From contig LR990044.1 in assembly GCA_905147135.1 (NCBI GenBank), forward strand, positions 16,868,122 to 16,932,121: a stretch of 64,000 bases of DNA, read 5' to 3'. How positions within the stretch are numbered: the stretch's first letter is position 1; every line of letters starts with the position of its first letter. The position numbers were made by a program, and so were the translations under genes. Under the pieces are notes generated by a model. It saw nothing but the letters and a program-made list of their open reading frames with translations. It did no database searches and was not told where the DNA came from. Below, piece after piece: positions 44,297-56,092 of this stretch. Origin of the DNA: Blastobasis lacticolella. Its lineage: Eukaryota; Arthropoda; Insecta; Lepidoptera; Blastobasidae.

Positions 44297-44692
44297 GTAA
44301 TAGATTATAAGGGCACCGCAGGTTATCCGACATCATCGAGAACAGGAACAATTCCACTTTGTAGTGATAGTAGGTGCTTAGACATTTAGGAGATCCACAA
44401 AACGTTGGAACTCCCGGGCACAACCTGGCACAAAAATTCACTTTTCTCTTTTGTGTTAATTATGTGGCTTAAACTGCTAAAAGGATGTGAGGCATCCCGG
44501 TTTTTTATACTACTAGAACTCACACAACAGGATATGTCAGGATTATCGCTAAGAAAAGTCGAAGTTTGAGTGATTAAAAAAAATTTTTTTTGACCCAGGT
44601 TGTGCACCAACGTCTACAAAGTGGAATTATTTTTGTACTCGATGATGTTGGAAAACCTACTACGCCCTCACAGTCTATAAGAATCTGACATA
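44297..44692. mobile_element. repeat G arranged as a long inverted repeat
   Basis: The left arm 44297-44440 (ACAATTCCACTTTGTAGTGA and neighbours) is answered in reverse at 44595-44692 (CGTCTACAAAGTGGAATTAT, TTGTACTCGATGATGTTGGA). The spacer is about 150 bp. A single-orientation copy is at 20876-21010. This could be a foldback-type element. Confidence 0.6.
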
Positions 44693-44732
44693 TGCGACTT
44701 TACACAATTTACATTTCAAACAAAAAATAAAT

Positions 44733-44992
44733 AAAATAAAATAAATAAATAATTGGTGACAAACACACAGCGTCATCTAGCCCCAAAGTAAGCAAAGCTT
44801 GTGTTATGGTTGCTATGTAACTGATAAACTACTTATATACTTTATAAATACATACTTATTATACATAGAACACCCAGACCCGTAACAGAAATTAAAATTC
44901 ATCATTTTAATTTCTGCCCGGCCGGGAATCGAATCCGGGACCTCTTGTGTGGCTAAAGACTTGTGTTGACTACTAAACCACTCAGGTCGTCA
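44733..44992 (-). mobile_element. SINE 2, full length
   Basis: Minus strand: A-box-like ACCTGAGTGGTTTAGTAGTC, B box GGATTCGATTCC, AATTTTAATTTCTGTTACGG, CATAACACAAGCTTTGCTTA, GGGGCTAGATGACGCTGTGT and an ATTTATTTATTT-type tail. This is the reference copy for the family and a tRNA-derived SINE by its two polymerase III boxes. Confidence 0.85.
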
Positions 44993-45179
44993 ATCGAAAA
45001 GGATCTCGATTCCTGACATTGTATTTCCTCGTACAAATAACACGAGAAGAACCTATTTTAAGTCACAATAAAGGAGTTCCGCGTGGGAGGCATTTATTTC
45101 CAGTAATAATGGATCACTGGTAAGATTTCAAAGTTCTCATAGGTAGATTAGGTAGTTCTTTAGTCTCCACATTATCACA

Positions 45180-45680
45180 CATTACACGGCATATCAGCTT
45201 GGTCGTTGTAACTCGATCCAAAAGCGCGCTGTGAGAAATGTCGATGATACTATGCTCACAAGTGGTATTGAGCCGCTGAGTCAGCGGAGGGATTTCGCCT
45301 CCCTTTGTGTGTTCTACCGCTTGTACAACGGTGTTTGTTCTGAAGAACTGTTTGGCATGATGCCTACAGCTTCATTCTATCATCGCACCGCTCGCCACCG
45401 ACAGGGAGTTCATCCACACACCTTGGAGCCAAATTGGTCGCGAAATGTGCGGTTCCAAAGGAACTTTTTCCCACGCACACTAAGGTTGTGGAATGAACTA
45501 CCTGGAGAGGTTTTCCCTGGAGAGTACAACATGGAGTTCTCCAAGAAAGGGATAAAAAGGTTTTTACGGGGTCGGCAACGCGTGGGTGGGTGGTATTGCA
45601 AACGTCAATAGGCTGCGGTGGCTGTTAACCATCAGGCAGGCCGTAAGCTTGTTTGCCGCCTTAGTGATATAAAAAAAATA
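45180..45680 (+). pseudogene. LINE family C C-terminus and 3' tail
   Basis: Open from about 45190 to the stop at 45609-45611. Seen: IQKRAVRNVDD, RDFASLCVFYRLYNGVCSEE, a His-Arg-Thr-Ala-Arg-His block, NFFPRTLRLWNELPGEVFP and a Phe-Leu-Arg-Gly-Arg-Gln end. This is the region downstream of the reverse transcriptase in chicken-repeat-like LINEs. The tail GCTGCGGTGGCTGTTAACCA, TCAGGCAGGCCG and ATAAAAAAAATA follows. The frame is intact over 125 codons, so the copy is younger than families A and B, but the catalytic part is missing. Confidence 0.85.
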
Positions 45681-45935
45681 CTGCTGTAGTTTGTTTAATT
45701 TTTGTATATCAGAAACGTCATTCGGCTAGTTATAATTTATATGAGTAAACTACAACTAGCCGAATTTTTATTGCAGACGGATAAGTGGTTGGAGAACGTA
45801 AATGGTACTTACCAACATGTAAAATATTACTTAAAGAAAAAAAAAATTACAAATTAAAAATAGACTCTAAGTAGCTGCCATGCGGAATGTGTCCTATGTG
45901 TCCCCATATGGCTGGCGGCATTACCTCAAAGAGAG

Positions 45936-46290
45936 CGTCGGTGGCCGAGCGGTTAGGGTATGCAACTCGTAAGCCAGAGGTCCCGGGTTCGAATCCCGCT
46001 CCGGTCATGTACCAATGACGGTTTTCTGAGTTATGTACATTAGTTAAATACTAACCGATGCTTTTACGGTGAGGGAAAACATCGTGATGAAATCTGCACA
46101 TTCAGGCAACTGGATGTGTAACCATGATCCAATCTGGTCAGGTTCCCCTCGTAGCAGGGTCATGGAGGTCAGATGGCAATCGCTCCACTGTAATTACCTG
46201 ACCTGCCCAATCCTGGATCATGGTCAAGGCGGACCCCGGGCCCTCGTGCGCGAGAGCACAACCGGGACATTAACGTAAAGATTTTTTTTT
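45936..46290 (+). mobile_element. SINE 1, full length with target duplication
   Basis: The tRNA-like head has GTGGCCGAGCGGTTAGGGTA (A box) and GGGTTCGAATCCC (B box). The body follows in family order and ends GCGCGAGAGCACAACCGGGA, CATTAACG and a T-run. ATTACCT stands before (45920-45926) and right after (46291-46297) the element. Reference copy for the family. Confidence 0.9.
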
Positions 46291-46299
46291 ATTACCTTA

Positions 46300-48934
46300 C
46301 AGAATTGTCAGACTTATACGATAACCGAGGTAAACCCCAACACGTGCCACGTTTGTGTACAATTTTTAAGGAGGTTTTAAGTGTGTATATACTGTATTAT
46401 TTGCCTTATACATATATTACAGATGATTTAAACAGCGTCGACGTTAATGGTACGGCACTTTCTCTGATGGCTGTAGAGGCTAACACGGGGAAGACAGATT
46501 ATACTGTAGGTATGTATATAATAATATATGTATAATTATGAAATAAATTTAACTTTTTTCAATATTCGTCAAATGTATTTTATAAGAAAACGTTGCCATC
46601 GAAAATCAGGCCCGGGTTCGCAATCCCTTGAAAGATAAACATGTAATATTTTATCACAAAATTTCGTCGAGCAACTTTGTATTTGGTCTGTGCTCATTAT
46701 GTACCATCTGATACGAGTGCCTGTATGTGTGTTGTTGAGTAACCTGTACCTTTCACGAGAACACCTAAAAGTTGGGCCACTGTGGCCGGTGTGAGCCGTG
46801 CACACGGAGTGTCCAAGTTGGAAGGCCGTGGGTTCGCGGTTTTCCATACTCTAGTTTGCCCTAAAATCTAATTCACTTACATTCCTTTAGAATTTAAATG
46901 TATATTTTATGTAACAATTGTACCTGCTGCATTATGAGTTGGCGAAATGATTTTCCAAGTAGAGGGTGTGGTTGTAATGAACGTTCTGATTTGTGAAGTT
47001 ATTACATCTTTAATGATTCATTCATTACGTCGTTTTTGATAGCCATCCTTAGAAAAACAAAACAACGGCCACCTGAAAGGGGCACCGCTCGAATTAGCTG
47101 ATCACTAAGTCTATATTGTCATAAGGATTATGATATATTATGGACCAGTGGTCACCTTATTTGTTGAATGACATTTCATTTGCAACTCCAGAGTATTATC
47201 GATGTACTGCCTTTCTCTATAACCCCTGGACACGTTGCTCTGGCTGCAATTAGGCTACTACTTAAAATAGTATTGTTTGGCTACAGTATTCTGTAAAGTG
47301 GAGGTACCTACTTCCTTACTCAGGCGGCATGAATGAGGATCAACCCTGGTTATTGTTTAATGACTTACCCATTAGCTTAAGATACCACATGCATGGCTGT
47401 GAAGAAATTTTCACGATATCTCTTAAACCAGAAAAGATATTTGCGCTAGAAGACTGTGGTTTTGGCATGTCTCATGACGTCATTCGACACCCGGGCAACC
47501 TTACGTAACACGTAATATTGCGAATATCATTGCGTTTGACATTTTCTTCAAACCCATATACCAAACTTAGGCATTTCAAAATGGGTGTCAAAAATTATTT
47601 CAATGGATATCATTGCTATGAAAGTGCGTTAAAATTTTATCAATAAACTAATAAAATTCTACCATATGATGATCCTCAATGCTAGGTCCTTCCTCTGCCC
47701 GAACCATGGTTTGACATGAGATGCTGGAGATCTTACTTATCGACAGGAACATAACCATCAATACCATTTTAAATTGTATATTGTTTGGCTGTAGTGGTGT
47801 GCTTTTCAATTATTGCGATCTCTAACTCCTTACCAATGGGGATACGGCATGATATGACTTGAAGGACTTTCTGTGGACTGTTATACGACGATGATGATAT
47901 GTGAGATTGATAGGTACATTTATTGTATCTTTGATATTATTCAGTATGGTTGAAATAATCCATGTCCTTGAATAAATTCAAAAGGCTCGTTGCGATTATT
48001 TTTTATATCCATTTCACATGTCCTAAAAGTATTTGCTTGCTTTTTTTATCAATTTAACCCCGTTTCCCTGTAACAAAAAGTTTGAATGACCGTCCGTTGG
48101 TTTACTCTCAGGGTTACCACAAAGTTTCAAATGTTTAAGTTATACGTGTTTTGTAAGTCAAAAGGGCATGTAAATTATAAGTTCGCCAACATGAGGTAGA
48201 AATGAGCTTTATTTAGTCACCTACCAGCTTAGTGGTACAGAAAAATAGAATTTTGCGGATTCGGAGAAAATTGTATTTTAGGTATATAAAAGGTATGGTA
48301 TTTTAGATAGGTATATCACATGTATGATACATTATGTGTAACAAGTATTGAAATTACAATTTAATAAAAAACAAAATTGGCTTTTGAGGCTTACACTAGT
48401 TCAATTGGTGCTTAAAATTAAAGCTAGTTCGGATTGGTCGAGCATCGTCTTAATTCAAGTTAATTTTAGTATAGAGGTACCTACATTAGAATTTTCAACC
48501 ATGACCCGATATTTTGCAGGTAGCCCTGCCGGGAACAGTGCGGAAATTCATGAACGCTGGAGCATTGTGGGTCGTTCTGAACTGAACCGCTTATGATAAA
48601 TGTATTGGACACAAACGGACAATGGCCTGCTTTGTGCTTTTGATTAATGATAGTTTTAAAAACCCGATTCGGCACCCCAACGTTGCCGTTGGACTTTTTG
48701 CCTTGACAGATTTTTTGAATTCAAATGTTGAAGCGAACATTTTGATCCGTATCCGTTGAATGAAAAAGTATGACCTAAGAGTCATACTAGGTTTGTACCT
48801 CAGTGCAAAAAAAAAATGCCAGCTTAATCTGTGTTAACCACATAGACTTAATATTATGAGTATGGTGCCTAATACCTAATGACTTTAAAATTTATTTAGG
48901 GTTTTAATAATAGCTAGGTATCTAAGAGATAGCA
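46300..48934. other. no supportable gene
   Basis: Mostly unique AT-rich DNA. A short GATGAT-type tail is at 47870-47903. The frames at 46569-46847, 48348-48596 and 48481-48785 have no family motif, and the last three overlap on opposite strands. Confidence 0.45.
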
Positions 48935-49015
48935 CACGACCGGCCTTTGTGGAGATCTCTGGGGGAGGCCTATGCCTAGCAGTGGGCGTCCACTGGCTGA
49001 TATGATAATGATGAT
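48935..49015 (+). repeat. GATGAT-tailed SINE-like fragment
   Basis: GGGGGAGGCCTATGCCTAGC, AGTGGGCGTCCACTGGCTGA and an ATGATAATGATGAT tail. Confidence 0.75.
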
Positions 49016-49585
49016 CTATGAAATTGAGCTTTATAAAGAATCTGAGACAAAGAAAATACCTGCTTTAAGTTCTCAAAAAAATATATGTATTAGTTAAGGA
49101 TCTAGTCTAGTCAAAATTGTATTCAGTTACAACATCTAAAGAACTTCGCACGACAAAAAATCCATAGATATTTTTGTATTCTTTTATTCAATATTATGTC
49201 TAAAGTACTGACATTTAACATTTCATTTTCGTACTCAACTAAAGACAATAAATATTTATATTTGGGTATCGTTTTTTTAAAACAAGCAAAAATTTATCAA
49301 AGTTAGCAAGCACTTTTTCGCAATTACGCATTGCTCCGCGATTCAAAATGCATGATACGGCAATTATATGAGTCATTCTATGAAGCAACGCGTTTCAGTT
49401 ATGTCTGGCAGTATAAATAAACAAAAGACTAACGGACTACTTGCCCTAAACTAAATTTAACCTAACAGATGCCTTTGGTAAATCGGTTTCTACTTAGTGT
49501 TCAGTTTACTTTGCGTGTACAATAAAATCAATAAATTATGTGTGATGACAGCATAGGTACATTTTAGCGTTCGTATTATATTTTA

Positions 49586-50320
49586 CTAGCTGGCCCGCCG
49601 CGACTACGTTCACCTGTCGCGCTACCCTCTAAACCTTTCTCTTGAATCACTCTATCCATTGTTGAAAACCGCGTTAAAATCCGTTGCGTAGTTTATACGA
49701 TCTAAGCACACACATATACAGGGTGTCCGGTAATGAATGGATAACCTTATATATAAATGTCTTATAGTATAACTTATGGTCGTTCAGGCCTTCGGAGTAA
49801 CAACCGAGGACACGGATAAATACGCAGTAGTCTGGGTGGCGCGCATTAGGGTAGCTCGCCCTATAGAGCGCTGCAACTGCATTTGCGTTGCCTCTGCATT
49901 CCATTAATGAAATGCATGTTTGCATATTCTTGTGCCGTATACTGCCGCAAATGCAAAAATAAATTTTGCAATTTTTTTCTATATTTAAATAATTTGCAAA
50001 TTTTTTAATAAAAATGTGCAATAGCTAGACATACTATTTACTGTTTATCTATTTGCATTGTGTATAATAATAAAACAACAAAAAACAGGTGGAATACATT
50101 CATTTCTGATCGTAGCGTTCACAAAAGTAAAATAAGGTATAAAAATAGACGTTCCTTTAAAAAAAATCATAACTTAGGTACTACTTATGATATATTTTGT
50201 TTCATATTTTTTTTCTGAATGGCAATAAGTTATAAGACATATTAAGGTTATCCATTCATTACCGGACACCCTGCACCTATACAAAGGGACAGGCGGCGGG
50301 AAGCGTCTTTTTTTATACCA
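49586..50320 (-). mobile_element. Helitron-like copy interrupted by a TIR element
   Basis: Minus strand: GAAGCGTC-side start (GACGCTTCCCGCCGCCTGTC), then GTGCTTAGATCGTATAAACT, ACGCAACGGATTTTAACGCG, a TAGAGTGATTCAAGAGAAAG block and the end GTCGCGGCGGGCCAGCTAG/T at 49586. An uninterrupted relative is at 56865-57037. Confidence 0.75.
49719..50273. mobile_element. 555-bp non-autonomous DNA transposon, hAT-like
   Basis: Perfect 30-bp TIRs: they start CAGGGTGTCCGGTAATGAAT (49719) and end with the exact inverse at 50273. Flanks CACATATA (49711-49718) and CACCTATA (50274-50281) are an 8-bp duplication with one mismatch. An 8-bp duplication and CAGGG ends fit the hAT superfamily; Merlin or P are alternatives. 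A 115-codon minus frame at 49674-50021 crosses the left end and is not a transposase. Confidence 0.85.
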
Positions 50321-53300
50321 TTATTATGTGCATACAGATAGATGTATTTTGTATAATATATCATTAGACACCTACTTTTGGAAACTTTAATTAACACTAG
50401 AAAGTTATAACTAGCGAGAAAACAGCGAGTGGAGGGCAGACGTGCGCCGACCAAACGACTTAGTTTCATTAAATATTCAAGGTTCTATTTAATAGTTGAA
50501 AATGTGTTTCTGTTAATTAGTTTGTCTTTAGAAGAGAGATTGCTCATTCGACTCAATTTAATGAAGATCACAATGTAAATAGTAATCTGTTTTAGATTGA
50601 AGAACTTTGATAACGTGCTGTGGTCAGTTATACGGGTCATTTAATCCACCAACCCTTTTAATTCTATATTTATAAATAGTTACTATTTTTAATAATTATA
50701 AGATAAATTAAATATTTAGAAACCTAACTTTTAGTTAATTAATGCCTACTGAATGTACTCTAAGATTAAACATCGTTCAGGAATCTCGTACATTCGTTCA
50801 GAAATGATTATAATATTATTTTGCAATATTATTCATTATTAATTACGATAGTTCTACTTTTAAAAATAGACCATAATACCATATAATATAACACACACAA
50901 CAAAAATGCAGAACCGCAGGTGTTGTTACTGTGAGGACTAAGATGAAATGCCTTACGCCTATAATAGCGTTGGCAACCTTATCCTCCAAATGCACTAAAA
51001 CAAAATCACTGCGCCGCGCTAGTCCTCATCGGGTCTGCGAAATTTGTGGCCAGCACATTGCCAATTTAGTTTAATTTAGACTAAAACCTATACGAGTACT
51101 ATGTCGGTGACCTAAATAACCACTTTGGATCTAGTGGAAAGAGGCTAATTTCTAATCCTGAACAGATTGACGCTACATTGGAGATCCTTGCTTCACCATC
51201 GACTGTGATTGTGAATCTGCCGGTCTTCTACTCTACAAGTTACATTACGTTGAGTGTACTAAGAAGTTCTCTACGACATCAACGCGGGCGGACTTCATTG
51301 TTTATTCGCCATTCACAGCCACTTTTCGGGTGGTGGTGATGCTGAGTATGCCTGTCTAGAAACAGATTATTAAGTCTACCCTTGAAGTCGCTCAGGATCA
51401 TCCAGGAAACAAGCTGGCAACGTATTCCATTCTATTCATATCTCATTTCGAATCGATATCTCCTATACCGCAGTGGGATGCAGAATTAGGTTAACTTGTA
51501 GTATTATTATGTAGTTCCTTTGGAATTTATGTGTGTAATAATAAATTTGTCAAAGCAAGGTTGACCAATGTCTTTCTGTAATAAAGTTCACTTTAGCGTT
51601 TGAAATTATAATCTGTGACCAAAATGGGGTCGTAGCAAAGCCTTTAAAGTTGGCTCTGACTTGACATCGCGTTGGAGGCTTTTAGAGGATGTAAATATAG
51701 GTTTTTGTTAGCGCCAAGAGCTTGCATGTGACACTAGTACAAAGTTTGTAAGAAAACAAAAATAAAATTCGGAAGAGCGCTCACGCACTGTCCAAGGCAG
51801 ATCAAGTAAAATTTCCGCGTTCCAGAATTCGAGTTCTTTTCAAGTTTTCAATAGTTCGTAAAGTTTAAGGTGTCACATGGCAAGAAATTGAAATAATTGC
51901 ATTTTGAAAAAGAAAATAATGCAATAATCTTGACGCTCCCAGGCCCTCGGATTAACGCCAAGATATTATATCTTTATTTTATCCCTAGGAATGTTAAGAA
52001 GCTTTGGCTTCGTTCCAATTGCGCCAATATATAATATGTGAATCATAAGAACGTTATAACAACAGTCAAATTATGTCAAAAAAATTTAGTATAAAATTTT
52101 ACACTTGGGTGAAATCAGCTGTTGAACTTTTTGAAAATTGTACGCTTCATAGAAAACATTTCTTATCAAGACTCTGTGCTTCTAGACTAATTTACTTAAA
52201 GAAATACTAGTGATTACCTCATAAAGTACCATATAGAGAAAGAGAATCCATTGCCGCGTTGGTGAACTTAATATTGCAATTCGCACTCGACCACAGCGCA
52301 ATGGAATGGACAATCCAGACTGGTGAGTTGGCTGTCTGCAGAACTAAATGTAGCTTGATGATGATAATGCGAGATATCGAACACCGTTTGTTTGGTTGAT
52401 ACACATCTTGTTTACCATTCCAACATGAGTTACTAAAAATAATAGCAAAGCAAAACACAACATAAAAGGGGATGTTTGAATAAGAAATTGTGTTAGAAAT
52501 AGGCAAACACAAACTCTCCACGATACGAGGGATCATCCTAAACAAACAGCTGATATAGAGAGATTTTGGAAAAACTGCTTACGACGCACTCGATTGGAGA
52601 AATCAGTCACGGCCGGGGTTGCGCCATGGTGGCATTAGCGAATGAGCAAATAAGCAAGACGTTGTCCTATTTGTTCGTTATATCACTGGGTCTTTGAAAC
52701 GAGATACAAGTGGAAGAGATAATATTTATTTACTTTTATTATATGTATAATTATATCGTATTAATTGCTGTTTCGTTCCGGTTTAAACTAGATTTCATTG
52801 TTATTTGAGATACGTAATTTGCTTAACGAAATTATTGATAACGAATATAAAAATATACACATTTTACATTAAAATCCAAAATATTTTTTTTGTACATATC
52901 AGAGCTTTTTCCGGCAAAAATACTTTCTATAATTCTAGTTTTTGTACACATTACATCCTTAAAATAAAGCACAAATTGCACTCACGGATACAAGTATTAA
53001 TTAAACACAAAAGGACAAGCATTGGCGTGCAGTTCAGTGCGCGTGCACCGAACGTTTATCATCAGTTAAAACCGCCTCTAACTGATTCAGTCACACCTGT
53101 GTTGGTACTCCATAATTCACTCATTATTTATTCCACACAGGGCATGTTTGAAAATTATGAGCTATAGCTAATTGCCTGTAATTATATTTGAAGTTAATAA
53201 CGTTGCTGGAAGCTACGTTACCTACCTAAAATGTAAGGGACTCTGTATAAAATATTTTCTGTCTAATCACATTTTCCTCAATTATGCCTACATTATTTAA

Positions 53301-53732
53301 TTATATATAACACAATCAATGAAAACCTCAACTTTATGAGAAAAATCTGTACGATTGTAAAACCGCAGTATCACTATGGCTCCAAGATAAAGCCTATTTA
53401 CTGAAATATAATTTTAGTTAAGGAAGAGGCTAGCGTAGAAGAGTAGGCTTATAAGCTTAAAAATCACAGTATATACTCTTAAGGAAATTTGTATAAAGAA
53501 AATTAACATAATATTTATTTATAATTAGTGTTATCACCCCACGAGCAGCCTACAATAGCGTGTGTGTTACTTTTTAGCCGTTTGCACGGATAATTTTATC
53601 TGAAATTAGAATTCAATCGAGTGTCTGAATTATTTCTCCGCCGAACGATTCGCTGACAGAATATTTCGTTTATGATGACGACAACACGTTTCATTGACGA
53701 ACGATTCGCCGACAGAACTTAGAGTTACCCCG
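50321..53732. other. no supportable gene
   Basis: Long AT-rich stretch. Minor signals: a block at 50940-50995 shared with 7536-7590, and a GCCTGTCTAGAAACAG block near 51345 shared with about 3145. The frames at 52219-52545 and 52805-53167 lack motifs and are Ile/Lys/Asn-rich as expected from AT-rich chance frames. Confidence 0.45.
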
Positions 53733-53792
53733 TGACAGTATTTTTAATATACCAACAAAAATTGACAGTATTTTTAATATACCAACAAAAAT
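53733..53792 (+). repeat. exact 30-bp tandem duplication
   Basis: The unit starting TGACAGTATTTTTAATATAC occurs twice back to back with no change. Just upstream GAACGATTCGC-GACAGAA also occurs twice, about 55 bp apart (53643 and 53698). Confidence 0.95.
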
Positions 53793-53869
53793 ACCCTTAT
53801 GATACTTGTGGCCACCTTTCGTCTCACCAATCAGGTCAGCTAACTGATACCACAATATTGCATTTTGCT

Positions 53870-53904
53870 TTTTTCACTCGAACGAACTCGCGGGCAAAAG
53901 CTAG
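53870..53904 (+). mobile_element. Helitron-like 3' end
   Basis: AACTCGCGGGCAAAAGCTAG followed by T, matching the ends at 4114 and 38037. The 5' end was not located. Confidence 0.45.
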
Positions 53905-54368
53905 TACTTACATAAAAAAACGGTTCGGATGCCAAGCGAAATTGCTTCTAGAAAACAGCCAGCCAACCACAAACCTCCAAGGCCGCGAAGCGCCCCATTT
54001 ACAGAAGGATCCGCTCCAATGCCGGTACAGACTACAGAGCCGGTTGTTTGCGCCATCACTCCGGGTAATGAATACCGTATTGAGTTGAGGCGTGTTTGCT
54101 CCAGTCCGAGATTGATGTACAGCCGTCGGCGACGACTGCGGGCCAATCGATGGCTGCACTGCGATTTATGAGGTCCATCTCTGCGATATAGCTGTCGATA
54201 TGGAATATAAGGCGTTCGACGATATATGGTTCTTCTTGATATCATGTTTAAGTTTAGGGTTTTGAAAGATGAGCGGTACGCTCTGAAATAAAGAGCGAAA
54301 GGAACCGGTACCCTGAGCTCCATTCCTTGGAGGTCATCGTTATTTGATCTCACTTGGAACGAAGACAA
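53901..54368 (-). CDS. unrecognised 155-codon reading frame
   Basis: The frame begins MSSFQVRSNNDDLQGMELRV, has an Arg-rich middle (a run of four Arg within LARSRRRRLYIN) and a Gly/Leu-rich hydrophobic end (RGLGGLWLAGCFLEAISLGI). It closes at 53901 inside the Helitron-like end. TAT/GTAAGTA near 53905-53898 on the minus strand would serve as a 5' splice site, so it could be an exon. An 80-codon plus-strand frame at 53929-54171 (KPPRPRSAPFTEGSAPMPVQ) overlaps it, and only one strand can be real. No family was recognised. Local GC is higher than around it, which makes chance frames longer. Confidence 0.25.
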   Translation of the reverse strand: MSSFQVRSNNDDLQGMELRVPVPFALYFRAYRSSFKTLNLNMISRRTIYRRTPYIPYRQLYRRDGPHKSQCSHRLARSRRRRLYINLGLEQTRLNSIRYSLPGVMAQTTGSVVCTGIGADPSVNGALRGLGGLWLAGCFLEAISLGIRTVFLCKY

Positions 54369-55866
54369 CGTACACCTACACTATATGTTATCTCCGATGT
54401 GAGTAATTTGGAGTTGTTTCGATTAATTGCAACGAATCACAAAGAGATGAAACAGTGGCTCCAGCAAAATCAATAGTTTTAGAAGTATAAAGTAACGTTA
54501 CGTTTGCCTGTGAGAGACGGATAGAGTTAAAGGTATGGTTTCTAATACAGTACAGCAGTACGTTGTACAGTGGTCATGTCGGTTTCTCTATGATGCAGTA
54601 TAGGTACAGCGGTCATGTCATGAAAGACGTCACTGAAACGCTGACAATGGATTGACGGTGTCAAAAAGCGCAGCGCGCCGTGTTGTACTATTCCAAGTAT
54701 GTATGGTCCAAGATCTTTCGTATCATTCACTGTACTTCATTCGTCAGTTGCAGTTTACGTCCGCCTTTCTAGAAAACCGTGCCTCTACGGATTCCATTTT
54801 CGGGATTTCGGCCTCGAACGTCCAGTTCTTTGAACCCCTTATCACTGGAATCTATTCTCCGCAGTGCATTAAGTGGTCTCGCACTTCTGTTACTCGCGTT
54901 CAAGATGATATAGATAGATGTTGAATTTCCAATACCGTTTTGATCCTCTGTTTCCGCATTTAGTCTCTTACATGGTTTCAAATCAGTAAGACCGGCTGTT
55001 GCATCCAGTCTCGCCCCTTCTAAGGTTTCTTCGACAATTCACAGACTGTATATGTAAAAGTGTTGCATGTGTACATACAATTAGCCCTAGCCCGTTTTCT
55101 TGCAATGAAATACAGTATAAAACAAACGTTACATAATATTATATTAAAATATTTTCCGTCAATTAAACAACGCAAAGAACCATCTGCGGCCGCCTTTCCC
55201 ATTATAGAGCCACACATTCGTCTTGTAGAAGCAAGTTACAGCAGACTAATAATTTGAACTAGAGAGTAATTTGTCCCTATCGCGATGTACTGTTGAGAAG
55301 TTATCAGAAACAATAGGTAACTGTTGCCCAAACAGAGCATTCAAATATTAATAGGACTACAAACACAAGGGCCACCTTCCAAAGCGGCTAGTCGGGAGCC
55401 ATAAAGCGAAAGGTCAGGACAGGAGATTACTTCCTGCACATGTTAACTGGGTACTCAAGATCGGGTTGAGTGCGGTGGCCATGGTTTTGAGGGACAGTCT
55501 GTAGCTACTACAGGCTGGTAACTTTTAGCAGTTTATATGGGTAAATTACAGGGAAACTGAAAAATAGTTTATGGAAATACTGACAGTAATTGAAAAACAG
55601 TACATAGAAATAATGTCCCAGATACGGCTCAACCAGTTGGAGCAAGGCGATAGAAAAACGTGGAAATAAGATTCGACAGGAGTCAGTATAGTCTCAGGAT
55701 TTTGTCCAGGGTGTGGGACCATAGATTCCGTAGTTGCACAGAGAATTCTCATAGATACAGATCATAGAAAACGCCCCTGCATTTAATTATTTCTGAACAT
55801 ACAGAAGACCTTTAACTGTATCCCTCGTGTGACGATCTGGTGGGCGTTGCAGTCCAAGTTTTTGCT
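54369..55866. other. no supportable gene
   Basis: The frames at 54542-54981 overlap on opposite strands and carry no motif. The rest is unique DNA. Confidence 0.45.
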
Positions 55867-56092
55867 AATATATCGTTTCAAATTTGCACGGGATTTAAAT
55901 ATTGTATGGAAATCTTAAAACCCGCGTATCTTTGAAACGATATATTTACGATACGAAAATCTGACAAACCACAAGCATAGATATTGGATTCTGGACCACG
56001 TCTAAAAAATTTGATTGGCTTTGATAGCGTTATATTGAATATATGATCCAACTACGTTTGTCTGGAACGCACTCGAGAAATATTAGGCTCCT
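55867..56092 (-). repeat. dispersed repeat F, copy 2, with an inverted partial copy
   Basis: The minus strand of 55918-56092 repeats the blocks of 19690-19880 in order. The plus strand of 55867-55896 (ATATATCGTTTCAAATTTGC) is a second, short piece in opposite orientation, giving a foldback with about 30-bp arms and a 21-nt spacer. Confidence 0.7.

Noticed and set aside
45936..46010. tRNA gene with A and B boxes
   Set aside because: The acceptor stem does not pair, and the same head with the same downstream body recurs at 17735, 28879 and 38056. It is the head of a SINE.
49674..50021. transposase for the hAT-like element
   Set aside because: The frame crosses the element's left end, is short and shows no transposase signature.
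51190..51350. possible recombinase (YqaJ-like) peptide around Arg-Ala-Asp-Phe-Ile-Val-Tyr
   Set aside because: Only a few residues agree, no catalytic motif is complete, and the 3' part overlaps a repeat block shared with about 3145.
52219..53167. 108- and 120-codon frames
   Set aside because: AT-driven composition with no motif; lengths are within chance expectation for this base composition.
53732..54088. 118-codon plus-strand frame with repeated FLIYQQK
   Set aside because: The repeat comes from the 30-bp tandem duplication, whose length happens to be divisible by three, and the frame then crosses a Helitron-like end.
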